Shown here piece by piece: positions 35,464-44,560 of a stretch of DNA of 64,000 nt. A program made the translations under genes and the position numbers. The stretch spans positions 82,629 to 146,628 of the forward strand of contig CALUGI010000001.1 of the NCBI GenBank assembly GCA_944320135.1, in the 5' to 3' direction. Below the pieces are notes generated by a model that searched no databases, was not told the origin of the DNA, and worked only from the letters and a program-made list of their open reading frames with translations. Position 1 is the first letter of the stretch. Each line of letters opens with the position of its first letter. The DNA is from an uncultured Phocaeicola sp. (lineage in GTDB: Bacteria; Bacteroidota; Bacteroidia; Bacteroidales; Bacteroidaceae).

Positions 35464-36873
35464 ATGATACGCTGTTCAAAAACAACCATACTCTTTACCG
35501 CCCTTATGCTCACTGCCGGAGCACAGGCGCAACAATATGTACAGAAGAATGCCACAGACGTGCATGTCATGTCCAAAGAATATACATGGCCGACAGACAC
35601 TGCCGTATTGAGGAAGCTCGACCAATGGCAAGACCTGAAGTTCGGCGTACTGTTCCATTGGGGATTGTACTCTGTGAACGGAATCAACGAATCGTGGCCG
35701 CTCTGTTCCGAGGAACGCTTCTACCAACGCCGCAAAAACATCCGCCCCGACTTGAACTATGAACAGTTCAAGCAATGGTATTGGAGCCAGAGCGAACAAT
35801 TCAATCCGACCGGATTCAACCCGGAAGACTGGGCTTCGGTTATGGAAGATGCCGGGATGAAATACTTGGTCTTCACCACCAAGCACCACGAAGGCTTCTG
35901 CATGTTCGACACGAAGACTACCGACTTTTCCATAGCGAAAGGACCGTTCAAGAACAATCCGAAAAGGGATGTAGCGCTTCATGTCTTCAACGCATTCCGC
36001 GACAAGGGCTTTATGATTGGTGCCTACTTCTCGAAACCGGACTGGCACTGCCCGTATTATTGGAATCCGGACATGGCAACACCCGACCGGCACAACAACT
36101 ACGAAATCAGCAGGCATCCCGAATGGTGGAAGAAATTCCAGCAATACACAGCCGCACAGATTGAAGAACTGACCACGCGCTACGGACAGATAGACATCCT
36201 GTGGCTCGACGGAGGACAAGTGCGCAAATCCAACGGACAAGACATTCGGATGGATGAAATCATCGACAAGGCACGCCTCACCCAACCGGGAATGCTGGCA
36301 GTAGACCGCACGGTTCCGGGAAGAAACGAGAACTACGCCACTCCGGAACACGCCATACCGGAAACTCAATTGAATTATCCGTGGGAAAGTTGCATGACCA
36401 TCACGAAAGGATGGGGATGGCGCAAGGAAACAACCTACAAGTCGGCCCGCACCATCATCAACATGCTGGCGGAGATTACCGCAAAAGGAGGCTCGCTGCT
36501 TCTGGGCGTAGGTCCCACCCCGCAGGGAACCATAGAAGACAAAACGGCGGACATCCTGCATGAGGTGGGCCTGTGGCTGAAAGATTATGGCAAGGCAATC
36601 TACTCCACACGCACCACACCTGCATACAACGACGGAAACGTCTGGTTCACCGCAGACAAGGACAAGAAAACGCTTTACGCAATCTATGTTCTTCCGGACG
36701 GGGAGTCCCTTCCGTCCACCATCGAATGGACAGGCAACGAGCCGAAAGGGAGTATACGCCTGCTGAAAGGAAACAAGAAGGTCAAGTACACATGCAAGGA
36801 CGGAAAGGTTGTCGTCACCCTTCCCAAAGGGATGGAAAATGAACCAGTCGCCTTCCGTTTCAACTTTGATTGA
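35464..36873 (+). CDS. Alpha-L-fucosidase (GH29)
   Basis: A 469-residue exported GH29 glycosidase. Signal peptide MIRCSKTTILFTALMLTAGAQAQ; the catalytic barrel has family landmarks LKFGVLFHWGLYSVNG, GMKYLVFTTKHHEGFCMFDTK and the nucleophile strand QIDILWLDGGQ (Asp249). A small C-terminal beta domain follows. It hydrolyses terminal alpha-L-fucose from oligosaccharides. It sits between two lyase genes (32 bases after lyase 1, 23 bases before lyase 2), so one mRNA is likely, and fucose in the target polysaccharide is implied. The acid/base residue cannot be assigned by eye. Confidence 0.92.
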   Translation: MIRCSKTTILFTALMLTAGAQAQQYVQKNATDVHVMSKEYTWPTDTAVLRKLDQWQDLKFGVLFHWGLYSVNGINESWPLCSEERFYQRRKNIRPDLNYEQFKQWYWSQSEQFNPTGFNPEDWASVMEDAGMKYLVFTTKHHEGFCMFDTKTTDFSIAKGPFKNNPKRDVALHVFNAFRDKGFMIGAYFSKPDWHCPYYWNPDMATPDRHNNYEISRHPEWWKKFQQYTAAQIEELTTRYGQIDILWLDGGQVRKSNGQDIRMDEIIDKARLTQPGMLAVDRTVPGRNENYATPEHAIPETQLNYPWESCMTITKGWGWRKETTYKSARTIINMLAEITAKGGSLLLGVGPTPQGTIEDKTADILHEVGLWLKDYGKAIYSTRTTPAYNDGNVWFTADKDKKTLYAIYVLPDGESLPSTIEWTGNEPKGSIRLLKGNKKVKYTCKDGKVVVTLPKGMENEPVAFRFNFD

Positions 36874-36896
36874 ATTACTCATTAAATAACTGCAAC

Positions 36897-39434
36897 ATGA
36901 AAAAACACTCGTTATTCAAGGGAGCGGTGATGGCTTTGTCACTGCTCGCCTTTGCCGGAACCAATCCGATAACGGCACAGAAAACTTCTCTGGAACGGAT
37001 ACACGAAAATGTCCGGGAAACTCCTTATCCGCAATCGATGCACCAAGTGTATCTGAACCCCACTCCGCTGCTTCTTCCTAAGAGCGAACATTCAAAAACG
37101 GATTTGGTACAGTTCGAAATGAGCCAGGACAAGACTTTCCCTGCCGGAAAGACCATCACCGGAGAACCGAAGCCTTGGCTGATGTTCAACCCACACAAAA
37201 TTCTCGACAAAGGGACGTGGTACTGGCGTTACCGCAAGGTTGCCAAAGACGGGGCGCAGGCATGGAGCCAGACGTACAGCTTCAACATCAACGGAGACGA
37301 ACCGCAATTCGTCACTCCGTCATACGACGTATTCTTCAAGAACCTGCCGAAAGGCTATCCGCGTATGTTCAGCTTCCTTGAAGACGACTTGAAACAGTCG
37401 CGCCCGAACATCACCACAAATCCGGAATACAAGGAGATGCTCCGCCGGGCACAGATGGGACTCGACTACCAGCAGGATGCCAATCCGTTCCCGAAAGCAA
37501 GAACCGAACTGCTGTACATCACCTACCTGCATACCGCCTACACACTTACCGGCGAACAGAAATATGCGGACAAGATGGTGTCTATGGTACGCAACTACCT
37601 TGCAAAAGGAGAACCGGATGCCAACTTGCTCCGCGATGACTTCTTCTGCGGTGACTTCATCGAGCAATTGCTTATGGCTTACGATGCCTGTTACAAGATG
37701 TTCAAGCCCGAAGAACTGAAACAAATCGAAACGCTTGTCTTTAAGGTAGCGAAGCATCATCACGAGCCCATGCGCAAAGGAGCGGAAGAGACGCATATCT
37801 TCGACAATCACTTCTGGCAACATGGCCTGCGCCAGACGCTCGAAATCGGTCTGATGTTCTACGAAAGCAATGCCACCGCACGCGAGATGCTGGAATACTG
37901 CTACGAACTCTGGACTTCACGCGCCCCGGCTTCCGGCTTCAACCGCGACGGAGAATGGCACAACGGTACGGGATATTTCACGGCAAACGTCAAAACGTTA
38001 TATTACGTTCCCAGCCTTTTCTCGTACATCACGGGGACAGATTTCCTAAAACACCCTTGGTATCAGAACGCCGGACAAGCCCAACTGTATGCTTTCCCCT
38101 TCAACACCATGAGCGCAGGCTTCGGTGACCAGAACGAAAGGGCCACCGCTCCCGACCGCCAGCGTCTGGCTTTCGCCGACTTTCTGGCCAAAGAACTGGG
38201 AAACCCCTACTCCGCATGGTACGCGACCAACTGCCAACGTGAACTGAGAAGGGATTTCGACATGCGCCTGTACCGTATGGCAACCAGCGGAAAGACTTAC
38301 ACTGCATCAAAGACGCTCCTGCCAAGCAGCGCCAAGGCGTTGTGGTATGAAGACATCGGTGAAGTGGTGGCGCACTCGGCTATCCAGAACACCAACCGCA
38401 ACCTCTTCCTCAGCTTCCGTTCCAGCCAGTTCGGTTCGGGAAGCCACACACTGGCCGACCAGAATAGCTTCAACCTCCACTTCCGGGGAGTTCCGGTTTA
38501 TCGTTCCACGGGCTATTACCTGAATTTCAGTGACGCGCACAACCTGATGTCGTACCGTCACACCCGTGCGCACAACACCATCCTCGTAGACGGAATCGGC
38601 CAGCCATTCACGACCCGCGCTTACGGAAAGATTACCCGTATGCTGAACGGAGAGAACATCACATACGCCCTCGGCGACGCATCGAACGCTTATTGCGGGA
38701 CGAGCGAATACCCGATGTGGATAGAGAACTTCAAGAAAGCGGGAATCACGCAGACTCCGGAAAACGGCTTCGGCGAGACACCGCTCACGAAGTACCGCCG
38801 CCACATCCTGCTGCTCCATCCGGACATCGTAGTTATCTACGATGAACTGGAAGCGTCGAAACCCGTCACGTGGGACTGGCTCCTGCACAGCCCGGTACAA
38901 TTCCAGATTGACAACGCGAAGCGTACCATGACCACACGCTACGAGGAAAAGCAGTTCACGTCCGTGGCGCAGCTATTCAGCAACCAGCCTTGCGAAATCA
39001 CGCAGACCGACCAGTTCAAGGTGGCTCCCGACCCGAAGAAGATGAGAAAGGGCGTGAACTATCCGAACCAATGGCATTTAGACGCGAAGTTCCAGCCGTG
39101 CGACAAGAACCGCATCCTGACAATCATCCGCATCACGCCGGACGGCAATAAGGAGAAAGTGGTTTCACGTAAAGGAACAAACACGTTCAATTGCGAAAGA
39201 TGGAAAATCGAAGCGGAACTCGACCCGACCAAACCGGCCTCACTCAGGGTGTTCAATGACCGGAACAACGCCACCTTCTCATTGGGTGAGGGCAACGTGG
39301 ACATCAACGGGGCCACCTACAAGCGTTTGGAAAGCGGCTCGTCCGTTCTGTTCGACAAGATTGACGGAGAATGGCTCGTGCATGAAATGTCCGACTATGA
39401 ACCCCAGTTCACCGGAGCCGGACCGAAAAAATGA
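36897..39434 (+). CDS. Polysaccharide lyase 2, DUF4962 + heparinase II/III-type
   Basis: An 845-residue paralogue of lyase 1 (same order of domains and strong local identity, for example HFRGVPVYRSTGYYLNF and EYPMWIENFKKAGITQTPENGFG). Signal peptide up to about residue 27 (NPITAQ). Candidate catalytic segments: THIFDNHFWQHG, RAPASGFNRDGEWHNGTGYF. The metal motif reads GSHTLADQN: H517-T-L519-A-D521, so the second His of HxHxD is Leu, unlike lyase 1, which keeps that His but loses the Asp. Start 36897 is chosen for the signal peptide. A hairpin terminator follows at 39478. Confidence 0.88.
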   Translation: MKKHSLFKGAVMALSLLAFAGTNPITAQKTSLERIHENVRETPYPQSMHQVYLNPTPLLLPKSEHSKTDLVQFEMSQDKTFPAGKTITGEPKPWLMFNPHKILDKGTWYWRYRKVAKDGAQAWSQTYSFNINGDEPQFVTPSYDVFFKNLPKGYPRMFSFLEDDLKQSRPNITTNPEYKEMLRRAQMGLDYQQDANPFPKARTELLYITYLHTAYTLTGEQKYADKMVSMVRNYLAKGEPDANLLRDDFFCGDFIEQLLMAYDACYKMFKPEELKQIETLVFKVAKHHHEPMRKGAEETHIFDNHFWQHGLRQTLEIGLMFYESNATAREMLEYCYELWTSRAPASGFNRDGEWHNGTGYFTANVKTLYYVPSLFSYITGTDFLKHPWYQNAGQAQLYAFPFNTMSAGFGDQNERATAPDRQRLAFADFLAKELGNPYSAWYATNCQRELRRDFDMRLYRMATSGKTYTASKTLLPSSAKALWYEDIGEVVAHSAIQNTNRNLFLSFRSSQFGSGSHTLADQNSFNLHFRGVPVYRSTGYYLNFSDAHNLMSYRHTRAHNTILVDGIGQPFTTRAYGKITRMLNGENITYALGDASNAYCGTSEYPMWIENFKKAGITQTPENGFGETPLTKYRRHILLLHPDIVVIYDELEASKPVTWDWLLHSPVQFQIDNAKRTMTTRYEEKQFTSVAQLFSNQPCEITQTDQFKVAPDPKKMRKGVNYPNQWHLDAKFQPCDKNRILTIIRITPDGNKEKVVSRKGTNTFNCERWKIEAELDPTKPASLRVFNDRNNATFSLGEGNVDINGATYKRLESGSSVLFDKIDGEWLVHEMSDYEPQFTGAGPKK

Positions 39435-39477
39435 CATTATCTTCAATTTACATTAATAAAGGTTTTCAATAGGCAGA

Positions 39478-39519
39478 AGCCCCGAAAAGACTGTCCGTAC
39501 AGCCGATTCGGGGCTTTAT
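39478..39519. terminator. Terminator between convergent lyases 2 and 3
   Basis: AGCCCCGAA (39478-39486) pairs with TTCGGGGCT (39507-39515) around a 20-base loop, followed by TTATC. It closes the plus-strand lyase/fucosidase unit. Confidence 0.7.
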
Positions 39520-39589
39520 CATCGCTCTGCCTCACTATCTTCCGGCAGATAGACGCTCATGATTCTGTTCTCTATCCATCATTTTTCAT

Positions 39590-42103
39590 TCAATTTCCCC
39601 TCCTGCTCGAAGCCGGCTCCCTGTCTGTCTGCTCGTCTGTCTGATAGGTTCCGCCCGTTTCGTCATAAAGCACGGACGAATTGCGGTATTGCCTTGCATA
39701 AGACGCTCCGCCCAATGACGGATTGTCCGAACCGTAGCTGTAGACTGCGGGAACGGAACAGCTCGTTATTTGAAGGCGTTCGGCTGATGAAGGATCAAGA
39801 TTCACGTCGATTGTCCAGTCACCGCACGTAATGCGGTTTCCGTTCCGCACTGCGGGCGTCACTTCGTTTTCCGAATCTTTTACCTGAACAACCGTCAGTA
39901 TGCGACATTCCGCGCTGTTGCTGAAAGCCGATGTCAGGTGCCACTGGTTCGCATAACCGGAACCGGGGGATACGACGAATCGGTCAGTCTGCGACACCTC
40001 GGATGAAACGTCACTGAACACCTGAGCCACCGCTACACCATTGCCTAAACGAGTAGTGAACTTTTCGCCTTCTATGCCGAACTGCACCGGACTGTGGAGC
40101 AGCCAGTCCCACGTGACAGGCTTTGACGCTTCCAACTCATCGTAGATGACAACGATGTCCGGATAAAGCATCAGCACCTGGCGGCGATACTTCGTCAAAG
40201 GAGTGGCGCCGAAGCCATATTCGGGAGTCTGCTCGATTCCCGCTTTCTTGAAGTTCTCTATCCACATCAGGTCATCGGAGATGCCGCGATAAGCCTCCGA
40301 AGCGTCACCCAGCGCGTATGCGATATGTTCTCCCCCGCCCGCACGGAGCATCATGCCGTAGGCTTCGGTCGTAAACGCCTGGCCGATACCGTTCACAAGA
40401 ATCGTGTTGTGCGCCCGCGTATGACGGTACGACATCAGGTTGTGCGCGTCACTGAACGCCGTATAATACCCCGAATGGTAATACACCTCCTTGCCGCCAT
40501 AGAGCAAGTTGAAACTGTTCTGGTCGGCCAGCGTATGGCTTCCCGAACCGAAGGTGCTCGAACGGAAGCTCAGCGTCAGGTTGTCCGCCGTGTTCGCAAG
40601 GTCGCTGTGCATCACCACCTCGCCGATGTCCTTGTTCCATCTCATCTTCGGAGCGTCATCAGGCAGGTTGGCCGAATAGCCGCGATAACGGCACATGCGG
40701 TAAAGGCGGAGATTCACGTCCTCGCGCACCTGTTCCTCGCACTCCGAAGCATACCATCCGGCATATCCGTCGCCAAGTTCGCGGGCAAGGAAGTCTGCAA
40801 ACGCCGCATACGAACGGTGAGGCTCGTCGCGCCTTTCGCTTCCGTCACCGAAACCGACCGATTTGGAACCCGGAGGACAATTGTAGGCAAGCGCCTGTCC
40901 GGCATTCTGATACCAAGGATGCTGAAGGAAGTCTCCCCGCGACGTGTAAGAAAGGAGCATCGGCATATAAAAAAGCGTGCGCACGTTTGCCTCAAAATAC
41001 CCCGACCCGTTGATCCAAGCCCCGTCGCGATTGAATCCGGATGCCGGGGCGCGTGCCGTCCAAAGCTCGTAATAGTATTCCAACATCTCCTGCACGTCTT
41101 CGCATCCGGCCTTGTCGTAAAGGCAGAAAGCTATCTGAAAAAGCACGCGCATGTTCTGCTGCCAGAAGTGGTTGTCGAAGATATTGTTCTCCTGCGCTCC
41201 GCAATACATTTTATAATAGCGGGATGCCACACGCATCAGCAGCCGTTCAGCTCCAGTACGCTGTGAAGCGTCCAGCCCGTCATATAGCAAATCGTAAGGA
41301 GCAAGCACCGAATAGGCGATGCTCGTAGCGCAGAAATTGGAGATGAAGAGTTCCGCATCCGAGAACGAATGCGCCAAAAACTTGTCGAGCACTTCTTCTA
41401 ATTTGTCGGAATAATCCTTGTCGTTCAACAAAAGAGATGCCTGATAAAGATACTCCACCTGCTGGGCTGCCGTCTCCATACTCGCCTCCGATACAGCCGA
41501 AAGCAGAGCATCGAAATCCGTACTCGTTGCGGATTCCGCCCTGTTCACTAACTTCTTGTATTCGGGATGCGAACGCGCTTTCGCCCGTCCTTCCGCCAGC
41601 CAGTCGTCAAGGAAGGCGTAGATTCGGGGATGGCCTCCTTTGATGTTCTTCCGGAAATCCGCATATCCGGGAGTGACGAAAACGGGAGTCTCCGCTTTCA
41701 CCTCAAACTCGATGGGGTCGCTCCATCCGCTTTCCGTCCCGTCGGCCGACACGTTGCGGTAACGCCAGAACCACGTTCCCGCTTCAAGCTGGCGATGGGG
41801 GTTAAACATGCACCACTTGTCGGCCTCCGACGTTTGAGTGCTTCCTTCAGGGAAATCCGCGCTTTGCGAAAGAGCAAACTGAATCCGCTCGCCCGTTTTC
41901 ATGCCTTCCGGCACGATAAGGGGCGGCGGATTGAGATAAAGCTCGTTCGAGAGTTTGGGATAAGGCTGTGTCCGTGTCTTGTCGTGCCATGCCTCCGGAG
42001 CGTCCACCTCCGGAGCCTCTCCGGGAGCGGGAACGTCGTCATCCGAACAGGAAGGCAAGGCCAAAAGGCCGGCCAGCAAAACATAATAAAACATTCGTTT
42101 CAT
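39590..42103 (-). CDS. Polysaccharide lyase 3 (lipoprotein), DUF4962 + heparinase II/III-type
   Basis: An 837-residue third paralogue, but with a lipoprotein signal (MKRMFYYVLLAGLLALPSC, lipid Cys19), so it may be membrane- or surface-anchored while lyases 1 and 2 look soluble. DUF4962 segment PPPLIVPEGMKTGERIQF; toroid NNIFDNHFWQQNMR and RAPASGFNRDGAWINGSGYF (Ile replaces the His before NG found in the other two); metal motif SHTLADQNSFN with H523, L525 and D527, as in lyase 2. It is downstream of the small beta-sandwich gene and convergent with lyase 2. The start at 42103 is set by the lipobox. Confidence 0.87.
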   Translation of the reverse strand: MKRMFYYVLLAGLLALPSCSDDDVPAPGEAPEVDAPEAWHDKTRTQPYPKLSNELYLNPPPLIVPEGMKTGERIQFALSQSADFPEGSTQTSEADKWCMFNPHRQLEAGTWFWRYRNVSADGTESGWSDPIEFEVKAETPVFVTPGYADFRKNIKGGHPRIYAFLDDWLAEGRAKARSHPEYKKLVNRAESATSTDFDALLSAVSEASMETAAQQVEYLYQASLLLNDKDYSDKLEEVLDKFLAHSFSDAELFISNFCATSIAYSVLAPYDLLYDGLDASQRTGAERLLMRVASRYYKMYCGAQENNIFDNHFWQQNMRVLFQIAFCLYDKAGCEDVQEMLEYYYELWTARAPASGFNRDGAWINGSGYFEANVRTLFYMPMLLSYTSRGDFLQHPWYQNAGQALAYNCPPGSKSVGFGDGSERRDEPHRSYAAFADFLARELGDGYAGWYASECEEQVREDVNLRLYRMCRYRGYSANLPDDAPKMRWNKDIGEVVMHSDLANTADNLTLSFRSSTFGSGSHTLADQNSFNLLYGGKEVYYHSGYYTAFSDAHNLMSYRHTRAHNTILVNGIGQAFTTEAYGMMLRAGGGEHIAYALGDASEAYRGISDDLMWIENFKKAGIEQTPEYGFGATPLTKYRRQVLMLYPDIVVIYDELEASKPVTWDWLLHSPVQFGIEGEKFTTRLGNGVAVAQVFSDVSSEVSQTDRFVVSPGSGYANQWHLTSAFSNSAECRILTVVQVKDSENEVTPAVRNGNRITCGDWTIDVNLDPSSAERLQITSCSVPAVYSYGSDNPSLGGASYARQYRNSSVLYDETGGTYQTDEQTDREPASSRRGN

Positions 42104-42138
42104 ACACATAAACTTTATGCGGCAAATCTGCCTGACTG

Positions 42139-42837
42139 TCATTCGTATTTGAAATTAGCTATTCTCACTCTCGATTCGGTAGTGCGGAATCCGAACCATC
42201 CTTCCATCAGCGGATTGGGGTCGCGGTAGTCTACCAAAAGTTCCCCGTCGATATAATACCGCACGCGGCCGCCCGTGTTTTGCAGCTTGATGTGATACCA
42301 CTTGTTTGCTGTCAGCAGATGAGGTTTGTCTGTGTACTCTTTCAGAATAGCAGGACGGGAGTTCTTGTCGCGAATGCCCGCTTCATCCCCGTCGTAACGG
42401 CGGAAACGGGTAGTCGAGTTGTGGTTTCCCCCATAACCCACGTAATAAAGCTGAAGGGAATAGGTCTTCGAGAAATTGCCCGTTCGCCACTTCATGCGCG
42501 TCCAGATGTCTTTTTCTTTCGGGTCGGAAGCCATCCAGAAACAGTTCAGGTCGCTCAGACGATCGCCCGGCCTCCCTTCATCCATCACGCAGGCGTCGTA
42601 CTCGATGGCAATGTCGCCTTCCATCTTCTCCTTCCTCCAGAGAGTCAGTCCCAAAGGCGCCGAGATTTCGCATGTATCGCCGAAGAACGTCACCTTATAG
42701 TCGGGCGACTCCGACTCCACCTGCCAGCATGTTTCGAAGCGAGCCTCATCCAAACCGGAGACGGCATCCGCAGTCTGCGCGTTCACGGATACAGACAACA
42801 GAAAAGCAGCCGCTACATAAAAACTTTTAACTACCAT
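42139..42837 (-). CDS. Secreted small beta-sandwich protein (DUF6250-like)
   Basis: A 232-residue exported protein. Signal peptide MVVKSFYVAAAFLLSVSVNAQ, then a concanavalin-like beta-sandwich pattern: EGDIAIEYDACVMDEGRPGDRLSDLNCFWMAS, MKWRTGNFSKTYSLQLYYVGYGGNHNSTTRFRRYDG, NKWYHIKLQNTGGRVRYYIDGELLVDYRDPNPLMEGWFGFRTT. It resembles DUF6250-type proteins found with polysaccharide lyases; a carbohydrate-binding or hydrolase role is plausible, and I am not sure of the family name. It is 35 bases upstream of lyase 3 and probably cotranscribed. A terminator precedes it, so it starts a new unit. ATG 42837 is chosen by the signal peptide. Confidence 0.72.
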   Translation of the reverse strand: MVVKSFYVAAAFLLSVSVNAQTADAVSGLDEARFETCWQVESESPDYKVTFFGDTCEISAPLGLTLWRKEKMEGDIAIEYDACVMDEGRPGDRLSDLNCFWMASDPKEKDIWTRMKWRTGNFSKTYSLQLYYVGYGGNHNSTTRFRRYDGDEAGIRDKNSRPAILKEYTDKPHLLTANKWYHIKLQNTGGRVRYYIDGELLVDYRDPNPLMEGWFGFRTTESRVRIANFKYE

Positions 42838-42861
42838 ATCAATGATATTAAACCGCCCATA

Positions 42862-42912
42862 AACAAAGAGCGCTTCCGCCATTTGAAAGACAAAAGGGAA
42901 AGCGCTCTTTCG
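42862..42912 (-). terminator. Terminator of the fimbrillin-like operon
   Basis: AAAGAGCGCTTCC (42865-42877) pairs with GGAAAGCGCTCTTT (42897-42910). On the minus strand the stem is followed by TTTG. It lies just after the stop (42935) of the last adhesin-like gene. Confidence 0.7.
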
Positions 42913-42934
42913 AATTATGGAAACCTTATTTGTA

Positions 42935-44539
42935 TTATTCCTCTGCAAATATAGTCAAAACCGGACGAACATACGAACCATTTGTGATGTTATTGTTCAG
43001 ACCGCACTTCGCATAATTGTCCGCCGTATGGAAACCTACACGATAGACTCCCACATTATCGCCGGACATTCCGCCCGTACTTGTCCAATAGTAGCCGCTT
43101 CCCATCAAACCTCCTTTTCCTGCATCGGCAAGCGTTTGCAAGGAAGTTTGAACGGCCAAGGCTTCACCTTGGGCGTTGCCTGCATTTTCCGCATACACGC
43201 CGACCAACTCCAGCATTTGTCCTGCCGAAGGAAGATACCATCCGCTGTTGATTCCTCCCGCCACTTCTACGTTCCAGTTTAAAGATGCGTTTACGGCAAG
43301 ATAAGCGGTCTGGTTTTGTGCATACCACAAAGCAGTGTTCTTGCAGCCCAGGATGTCATCCTGCCCAGAGCCTGCTCCTTCCGGCAAGGCTGCGGTCTGA
43401 TCCTGCTCCAAGAAACGGATGCCGCTTCCCGCATCATCGGACGCTACTACCCATGCTTTCACGGCAGAAGCACCTTCTATGCCCGAATAATTGGACACAG
43501 CATCGGCAGAAACCGCATCGCCCACTGCAAAAATCACGCCGGCCACGGTTTTGTCTTCATCCAAACTTGCCGACCATGTGCCGTCTGTATAGAAGAAGTC
43601 GCCTGCAACCGGCTCCGGAAGAGGCTGCGGAGCGTTCGGGTCGATAAACTCAGAGTCGATATCAACGGTTACGTTCACGGTAGATGTCATGTTTCCGGTG
43701 ACGTTGATCAGGTAGTTGCGCTGCAACGGAATATTGTTCTTTTCCGCAGAAATCACCGTTTCATGCGTGCCCGAAGTTGTTGTGATGTTCATGTTTATGT
43801 CGCTTTCGAGGGTGTTCGCATTGACCGGCGCAAACACGTAGTTATAGAACCAAGCGTCAGTTTCGGCATCGGCAGGCAATCCCGAATAAGAAATCAGCTG
43901 CGTGCCGGTGCATTCTCCGGTAAAGACGTTGAAATTGGTCGGCACGGAATAAGAGACTTCAAGGTTCGTGCAGTCGGCCACCTTCCCTTCCACCTTGTCC
44001 GACACGGTGAGTTTCGCGAACGGACGGGTAAGCGTTGCGTTGATGTCGTACACGTTTTCCTGTTCTTCCACCACGCCGAAGAAAGCGTCGCACGCATCGT
44101 TGTTGAACAGTCCGTTCTGAGCTATCACAGCAACGTTAGTCAGACCTTCAGCCGTGTTTGTCGTATAATATTTGTCGGGATAGTTTCCTGACTCGTTGGC
44201 TGATGCGCCGGCATCCACAAAGTCGGCCCAGAAATAACATCTGTAGTTCACGTCATCGTCTACGGAGAACTGGAAGTTGAACTGTCCGCCTTCCGGCAAC
44301 GCTTCCTGACGTGTCAGACGGGTCTGTTCGTCCGCATCCCACACTTCAAGGATGCAGCGCAACTGATATCCGTCCGGATTTGCGGGCACGGCACGCGAAA
44401 CGCCTGTTCCCGGCACATTGACCGTAGCCGACACTACGCTTTCACCTCCTGCCTTCATCGGCCCGTTCAAGTCTTCTTGACTGCAAGCAGCCAGCAGCCC
44501 CATTCCGAAAGCTGCACAAAGCAATCTTGTACTTTTCAT
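42935..44539 (-). CDS. DUF6562-like fimbrillin/adhesin lipoprotein with C-type-lectin-like tail (copy 2)
   Basis: A 534-residue lipoprotein (MKSTRLLCAAFGMGLLAAC, lipid Cys19). The N-terminal ~300 residues match the DUF6562/fimbrillin-like style (ANPDGYQLRCILEVWDADEQ, NYRCYFWADFVDAG, LFNNDACDAFFGV, RPFAKLTVSDKV, WFYNYVFAPVN). The C-terminal ~200 residues have the pattern of the formylglycine-enzyme/C-type-lectin-like domain (INSGWYLPSAGQMLELVGVY, YYWTSTG, GSYVRPVLTIF). Such tails often bind ligands at the cell surface. It is paralogous to the gene at 45682-47223, with which the module is duplicated. Pilin versus stand-alone surface adhesin cannot be decided. Confidence 0.75.
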   Translation of the reverse strand: MKSTRLLCAAFGMGLLAACSQEDLNGPMKAGGESVVSATVNVPGTGVSRAVPANPDGYQLRCILEVWDADEQTRLTRQEALPEGGQFNFQFSVDDDVNYRCYFWADFVDAGASANESGNYPDKYYTTNTAEGLTNVAVIAQNGLFNNDACDAFFGVVEEQENVYDINATLTRPFAKLTVSDKVEGKVADCTNLEVSYSVPTNFNVFTGECTGTQLISYSGLPADAETDAWFYNYVFAPVNANTLESDINMNITTTSGTHETVISAEKNNIPLQRNYLINVTGNMTSTVNVTVDIDSEFIDPNAPQPLPEPVAGDFFYTDGTWSASLDEDKTVAGVIFAVGDAVSADAVSNYSGIEGASAVKAWVVASDDAGSGIRFLEQDQTAALPEGAGSGQDDILGCKNTALWYAQNQTAYLAVNASLNWNVEVAGGINSGWYLPSAGQMLELVGVYAENAGNAQGEALAVQTSLQTLADAGKGGLMGSGYYWTSTGGMSGDNVGVYRVGFHTADNYAKCGLNNNITNGSYVRPVLTIFAEE

Positions 44540-44560
44540 ACTGTATCAATCTTTTAATTG

